Assembly (NCBI GenBank): GCA_022572885.1
Contig: JACZVC010000014.1
Span: forward strand, 1-64,000
Source: Pseudomonadota bacterium
GTDB lineage: Bacteria > Pseudomonadota > Gammaproteobacteria > Steroidobacterales > MnTg04
DNA length: 64,000 bases
Reading direction: 5' to 3'
Part shown: one piece after another, positions 60,801 to 64,000 of the stretch
Numbering within the stretch: position 1 is the stretch's first letter
How the letters are laid out: each line of letters starts with the position of its first letter
Position numbers and translations under genes: made by a program
Notes under the pieces: model-generated
Database searches by the model: none
What the model was told of the DNA's origin: nothing
Seen by the model: the letters and a program-made list of their open reading frames with translations, nothing else

Positions 60801-61093
60801 TGGGTACGCGCGAGCAAGTCAGAAACCGTTTCACGCGGTACAGCAGTCAGGCCGTAAATTATTTCAATGCAAATGGTTGTCCGGACGAAGCGATCAACTT
60901 AATTGAGCATGCGCTTGAGGTTGATGACCGATCGGAAAGTCTTTACCGCCTGTTGATGCTTTGCCACGCGGAGCAGGGTCGAAAGGCCGAAGCCATAGAA
61001 GTGTACAACCGTTGCCGGACCACGCTGGAAGGCAGGCTGGGAGTAACGCCGTCACCGGAAACCGAAAAAATTTACCAGCAGATTAGCGGCTGA
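57878..61093 (+). CDS. MalT-like STAND regulator with SARP/BTAD C-terminus
   Basis: The 1071 residues have an N-terminal STAND NTPase (Walker A CGSPGSGKTT at about 36-45, FAVVIDNFQDV as Walker B, and the MalT-type winged helix ending YHPLLREFLLARV). A long superhelical TPR region spans about 330-800. An OmpR-like DNA-binding domain follows near 825-915 (MGKFEIEWVGQ...RSFNTTLHRLRNILG), then a bacterial activator (BTAD) domain to the end (SESLYRLLMLCHAEQGRKAEAIEVYNRCRTTLEGRLGVTPSPET). The start is ATG 57878 or TTG 57860. It likely activates transcription on ligand and ATP binding. The target is unknown, and the divergent RNA is a candidate. Confidence 0.88.
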   Translation: MQHSSVRFAKISRPRLPEVAPRPRLFTLLDEGRQRSIIWVCGSPGSGKTTLVADYLDTWAVDDVWYQADESDGDVATFFYYLSRAVTESDDGDAKPLPAFSPQYLSDLPAFSHGYFRELFARLAQPFAVVIDNFQDVPDKSQFHDVIRNGLAEIPQDCCVVIISRDEPPAWTARFRANQRMLALGQSDMTLTREESDAIIRVRGQEFDDEACERLFQRTRGWVAGLVLMLEQRQGNGPIKDVPEDSTPQVIFDYLAGEVIKRMNDHDQELILQTCLLPQLTAEQADKLTGHSDSANILSFLAKNDIFVTSRQGLDEIIYEYHPLLREFLLARVKEKLGTKEYAELQERAASLLEQAGLIEDAINLRIENRQWDELAKLIGQHAARVLEHGRDETLQEWLEKLPAEFVENDPWMSYWMGACRSAYAPVESQLFCERAYAMFREQEQIDRDGLFMACGGVLDAILYDLNDLAPLDHWISEVERLLEEYPDFPEHPYGARVTYNMYLSLVYRRPAHPEIKLWAERTVGVIEKAQDSATRLRAVTMLCSGIVWTGRFDVVRTVIESIRQIVDAPDVPPIAVTTLHAFETMYYMLLGKHEECLKVAGQGLKAAKDSGIHLWRNTTLIYGAAGAVGAGDLETAESMLMQIDEDALKTRRFDSSQYYLIRAWIAMERGDLQDAFNQQKIALRLIQELGLPFIEAVIMTGMAQIQFELGDTRKSIEHMKMVSKITRTIDNRLFEFQSLLMYAYLAFEYGRKTRGLRALSAALKMGRENNYSYTIWWQKQVMARLAVIALRNGIEPEYVKWLIVKRRLMPDEPPLDVEDWPWMFRVTTMGKFEIEWVGQAARKKKGKAQGRPIELLKAVIAFGGRDVRVQKITDAMWPHIDSDYANRSFNTTLHRLRNILGDEQALILEGGQLSLNPSLFWLDLWAMEQAQKQVSGLIGGDIAGGLVEIREIVAKVMHIYQGAFLGDEEASWALGTREQVRNRFTRYSSQAVNYFNANGCPDEAINLIEHALEVDDRSESLYRLLMLCHAEQGRKAEAIEVYNRCRTTLEGRLGVTPSPETEKIYQQISG

Positions 61094-61106
61094 CAGGGTT
61101 TACCGG

Positions 61107-61571
61107 TCAGGATCCCAACGCTGCGCTCGGGATGCCGCCGACCAGCAACGTCGACCACGCGACAAAAGCATAGCGGGAGACGATTCCGCCAAACCCGGCG
61201 CCGACAAACAAGCCAAAAGGAACACGCAAGGTTCCACTGGCGATCGTGATGGCAAAAAACGGCGGTACTGACAAAGATGAGCTTGCCAAAAGTATCATTG
61301 TCATCGTCTTGCGTTTCTCTTTGTATTTTTCCGCCTGATCGATGAGTTTACGAGCTTTTTGCGGCAAGTATTTTGGCGCCCAGCGGGCCGCTGCGTAGAG
61401 GCTGGTTTTGGCGAGCATCTGGGCCGCGGTGCTGACGAATACCAAGGGGACAAGTGCCTGCGGCGAGACCAATAACGCGGCGCCGATCAAAATGGCTTCG
61501 GCGCCGGGCCAGGGGAGGAACCCGGCGATAAATATGCCCACGAAAACGCCTGCCAGGAGTTGAATGTCCAT
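61107..61571 (-). CDS. VTT/YqaA-like small membrane protein
   Basis: ATG 61571 follows GGAG. The 154 residues hold about four hydrophobic segments. The motif GFLPWPGAEAILIGAALLVSP resembles the re-entrant Pro-rich loop of DedA/VTT proteins, and LPPFFA-like text (SVPPFFAITIASGTLRVPFGLFVGAGFGGIVSRY) matches YqaA relatives. These proteins act in lipid or ion movement across the membrane. Its ATG overlaps the preceding stop by one base (TAATG). It is last in the PQQ-dehydrogenase operon. Confidence 0.75.
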   Translation of the reverse strand: MDIQLLAGVFVGIFIAGFLPWPGAEAILIGAALLVSPQALVPLVFVSTAAQMLAKTSLYAAARWAPKYLPQKARKLIDQAEKYKEKRKTMTMILLASSSLSVPPFFAITIASGTLRVPFGLFVGAGFGGIVSRYAFVAWSTLLVGGIPSAALGS

Positions 61572-62272
61572 TAATTTATCTCCGCGAGTTTTTTGCGTTG
61601 CAGGAAGCAATGGGTCGGTGGGTGTTGGTTAATACCTCTGGCGATCAGAACCAGGCTGACCATCATCAAGATGTGGGAGATATCAAGATGCGTGAACCAT
61701 GGCCCGATCGAAACTTGGAAGACATAGATCAGACCGGTGAAAAAGGACAGCAACAGCCCGGCCGCGATCCAGCCGCTGCCCGCATACGCGAAACGCCAGT
61801 TGACAATATTGGCAAGCAATACCGGTATCAGCCCCATTGCGGAGTTTGCAGTGGCAACCAGAAAGCCGTCAGCGGCAGTGCCGATCACCATGAAAACAGC
61901 CAGTTGCAGGTAAATCGCCAAACGCAGGGAAAAACGCGTGTTTTTCCGCAGGACAAAAGTTTCGACGGTTGCCAGTTGTGCGCACGTAGTCGCCACGCCG
62001 CTGGCCAGGCACGACACGAGGACTGCGCTGCCATACAGCACTCCCGGGTAATGGTGAAAACCGTGTTTGATCGCGCCCGCAAGCGTGGCGATCGCCAGGA
62101 ACAGGAAAAACCGCGCCCAGTAGGAATTCCGGGCGATGGCGGCTGCGGGAGATTCTGCGCGGTACATTTGCCGGCACAGGAATGCACACAGGACCGCCAG
62201 GAACAGATTACTCAGTACCGTAACCGGCCAAAGTATTACGACGCCCAGGAACTCGATCGACGGAATGTTCAT
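61571..62272 (-). CDS. Polytopic membrane protein (233 aa)
   Basis: Start MNIPSIEF at 62272. About seven membrane helices fill the chain (LGVVILWPVTVLSNLFLAVLCAFLC, WARFFLFLAIATLAGAIKHGF, LAIYLQLAVFMVIGTAADGFL, WIAAGLLLSFFTGLIYVFQVS, LDISHILMMVSLVLIARGI). His-rich positions (KHGFHHYPG, HLDISH) could bind a metal or heme. No family was assigned with certainty. It is coupled to both neighbours by one-base overlaps. Confidence 0.78.
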   Translation of the reverse strand: MNIPSIEFLGVVILWPVTVLSNLFLAVLCAFLCRQMYRAESPAAAIARNSYWARFFLFLAIATLAGAIKHGFHHYPGVLYGSAVLVSCLASGVATTCAQLATVETFVLRKNTRFSLRLAIYLQLAVFMVIGTAADGFLVATANSAMGLIPVLLANIVNWRFAYAGSGWIAAGLLLSFFTGLIYVFQVSIGPWFTHLDISHILMMVSLVLIARGINQHPPTHCFLQRKKLAEIN

Positions 62273-63300
62273 CAGCGGGTCTTTATGGCGTTGCTGGCCG
62301 ATGCATGATTTTTTTTCCACCAGGCGAATGCCTCCGGGATGCCGATGTCTGGTGTCATATAAGGCGACCAGTCCAGTTCCCGCCGGGCGCGATTGGAAGT
62401 GAATGGGTTGTCGCGTGCCAACAAGTCGAAGACACCCCGCATGTGTTGCGCGAGGTCGCGACGCCTGACGGTCGATAGCAACAGCGCGAGTGTCCGGAAA
62501 ACGGCTTGCCCCATGCGCATGGGGACATCGACCGTTTTGATGCGCCGGCCCAGCCCTTTCTCGGCCAGGGCAACAAAATCCGCAAGGGTCAGCTCAAAAT
62601 CGTTGGTGAGATGATAAATTTTTCCACCGGCGGAAAATCGAGTGGCAGCACGCACGGCGCCGTCCGCCACCGAGCTGGCGTGTACCACGGCCAACGTTGT
62701 ACGGCCACCGCCGATCAACGGAAATATCCCGCGCCTCAGCAAGGGAGCAATGCGCGGCAGGAACTGGCGGTCGTGTCTGCCATACATGACTGGCGGCCGG
62801 ATTATGCAGCCCCATATCCTGCCCCTGCTGTGAGCCGACAGGATGACTTTTTCGGCGTCCTGCTTTGAACGGCCATAGACATCGATTTGCGGCAGTTTCG
62901 GTAGCGGCGAAAACTCGTCGGTTGGTTTTTCGTGGTAACGGTCGCGACCAAATACCGAGGTTGTACTGATGTGGACGACCCGGGCTCCCGCAATGGTCGC
63001 AGCCTGCACCAGGTTGGCTGTGCCGACGACATTGCCGGTCCAGATCGACCTCGGGTTGTCGCCCGTTCCGATTGCGGCGGCTGTGTGAAATACAACATCC
63101 CGGCCCATTGCCGCCTTTGTCAGCGAACTCACATCCAGGATGTCTCCCTGGATCAGGGTCCCGCCGATTTCCTCAACCCAGGCAGACCTGGCCGGGTCGC
63201 GAACGAGAGCGGCAACGCACCATCCATCGGCATGCAATCGCTTTACGATGTAGGAACCGAGCAATCCGCTGGCCCCGGTTACCAGTGCGGATTTCATCAT
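62272..63300 (-). CDS. NAD-dependent epimerase/dehydratase (extended SDR)
   Basis: The Rossmann signature TGASGLLGSYIVKRL is at residue 8. HTAAAIG and the catalytic STTSVFG with YGRSK (Tyr and Lys) follow. The RPPVMYGRHDRQFLPRI segment recalls 3-beta-hydroxysteroid dehydrogenase-like SDRs. The substrate is unknown and might be a sugar nucleotide or sterol-like alcohol. Its start overlaps the PQQ-dehydrogenase stop as ATGA. Confidence 0.9.
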   Translation of the reverse strand: MMKSALVTGASGLLGSYIVKRLHADGWCVAALVRDPARSAWVEEIGGTLIQGDILDVSSLTKAAMGRDVVFHTAAAIGTGDNPRSIWTGNVVGTANLVQAATIAGARVVHISTTSVFGRDRYHEKPTDEFSPLPKLPQIDVYGRSKQDAEKVILSAHSRGRIWGCIIRPPVMYGRHDRQFLPRIAPLLRRGIFPLIGGGRTTLAVVHASSVADGAVRAATRFSAGGKIYHLTNDFELTLADFVALAEKGLGRRIKTVDVPMRMGQAVFRTLALLLSTVRRRDLAQHMRGVFDLLARDNPFTSNRARRELDWSPYMTPDIGIPEAFAWWKKNHASASNAIKTR

Positions 63301-64000
63301 CGATCCTTGCCGGAATCCGGCAGCGTGTAGGCAACGACGTAGTCGCCAAGTGCTGAGCGCATAAGGGCGTGGCCACCGGCGGCGATCACCAGGAACTGGC
63401 GACCGCCCCGGCGCGCACGGTAAGTCATTGGGGTCGCCTGGGCGGATGCGGGCAGTTCGTCTTCCCAGGCGAGCTCGCCGCTGGCCAGGTCGAATGCACG
63501 AATACGGCGGTCCATGGTGGCGGCGATAAAAACCAGGCCGCCGGCGATGATCGCCCCACCAAGATTGGGAGACCCCCAGGCCGTTGGCGAGGGCAGGACA
63601 ATCAGGTCGCGCATGGTCCCCAGCGGGATTTCCCAGCGCAGTTCACCGGTGCGGGCGTCGACGGCGTGTAACAGCCCCCAGGGAGGAGGGCTGCAGGGAA
63701 CGTTCAGCGGTGACAGCAGAACCGAGCGGCGGACGCCGTATTGAGCGGGCGCCTGGTTTGCGACGACGGACTGGTCATCAAAACTTTGGCTTGCCCTGGC
63801 GAGCTGATGCCTGGGGATCAATGTCGCGACCGTGGCGATCCGATTGGTGTTGGTAACGATGATCTGCGCGTCAGGGTCATAGGCAATGCCACCCCAGCTG
63901 GTGCCGCCGAGGAAGCCCGGAAACACGATCGTTCCTCGCAGACTCGGTGGGGCGAATATCCCATCGTGTCGAAGGCCGTTGATTTTCTTGCGGCAAACTG
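63297..64000 (-). CDS. PQQ-dependent dehydrogenase (glucose dehydrogenase-like), 5' part outside window
   Basis: The frame is open to the window edge and reads GIFAPPSLRGTIVFPGFLGGTSWGGIAYDP, the typical propeller blade of membrane-bound quinoprotein glucose-type dehydrogenases. LLHAVDARTGELRWEIPLG, GGLVFIAATMDRRIRAFDLASGELAWEDELP and the final MTYRARRGGRQFLVIAAGGH follow. It would oxidise a sugar or alcohol in the periplasm and pass electrons to quinone. About 233 C-terminal codons are present. Confidence 0.9.
   Translation of the reverse strand, partial: VCRKKINGLRHDGIFAPPSLRGTIVFPGFLGGTSWGGIAYDPDAQIIVTNTNRIATVATLIPRHQLARASQSFDDQSVVANQAPAQYGVRRSVLLSPLNVPCSPPPWGLLHAVDARTGELRWEIPLGTMRDLIVLPSPTAWGSPNLGGAIIAGGLVFIAATMDRRIRAFDLASGELAWEDELPASAQATPMTYRARRGGRQFLVIAAGGHALMRSALGDYVVAYTLPDSGKDR

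Overview
The window looks like chromosome from a free-living, probably marine, gammaproteobacterium. It is moderately GC-rich. It carries NADP-dependent isocitrate dehydrogenase, Uup, the tesA/ybbA/ybbP neighbourhood, a SlyB-type lipoprotein, a GcvA-type LysR regulator, a TonB-dependent receptor and many TPR proteins. No rRNA or tRNA genes, complete insertion sequence, prophage or CRISPR array was seen. The species cannot be fixed from the sequence alone.

Layout. 1-2.9 kb: the end of a TPR-sulfotransferase, a small conserved protein and a secreted protein. 3.1-9.6 kb: a mostly minus-strand block with two envelope proteins, icd, a TonB receptor, a thioesterase, a zinc-ribbon protein and a small kinase-like protein. 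9.7-17.2 kb: a very large membrane-anchored ATPase/beta-propeller protein with an embedded P-domain, a response-regulator remnant, a DksA/TraR-type protein, an EexN-like lipoprotein, a YSC84 lipid-binding protein and ApbE.

17.4-34.2 kb is the most striking part. A near-perfect sigma-54 promoter and a c-di-GMP-I (GEMM) riboswitch followed by nine T residues precede about 17 tightly packed plus-strand genes. The first part encodes a redox and outer-membrane module: an HzsA-like three-heme lipoprotein, a CX4CH lipoprotein, two small outer-membrane barrels, a TlpA thioredoxin, DUF4266 and DUF3570. The second part encodes an envelope machine: three TPR proteins, an acidic-repeat protein, a TolQ/MotA-like channel, two ExbD/TolR-like proteins, an AgmX/PglI (GltG-like) TonB-type protein and a GspC-like PDZ protein. 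This set resembles the Agl-Glt/Nfs gliding and spore-coat machines of myxobacteria. I infer a c-di-GMP-controlled trans-envelope machine physically combined with an extracytoplasmic redox module.

34.2-48 kb: a four-gene minus-strand operon (tesA, CRTAC1 repeat protein, TPR protein, small secreted protein) diverging from ybbA-ybbP, then lipoproteins, an S10 peptidase, uup, an FAD oxidase, a 50-residue basic protein with a strong ribosome binding site, and a LysR regulator. 48.9-56.8 kb: a TPR signalling protein, small envelope and zinc proteins, a NERD-like membrane protein, a ParDE/RelBE-type toxin-antitoxin pair with a palindromic promoter, a VOC gene and its nearby fragment, an amidase and an exported truncated hemoglobin.

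56.9-57.4 kb holds a probable structured RNA gene of about 415 nt on the minus strand. It has its own promoter, many compact hairpins and a textbook terminator, and I could not match it to RNase P RNA, tmRNA, SRP or 6S RNA. Next to it is a MalT-like regulator with a SARP/BTAD C-terminus. The window ends with a minus-strand operon: a PQQ-dependent dehydrogenase (cut by the edge), an SDR epimerase and two membrane proteins.
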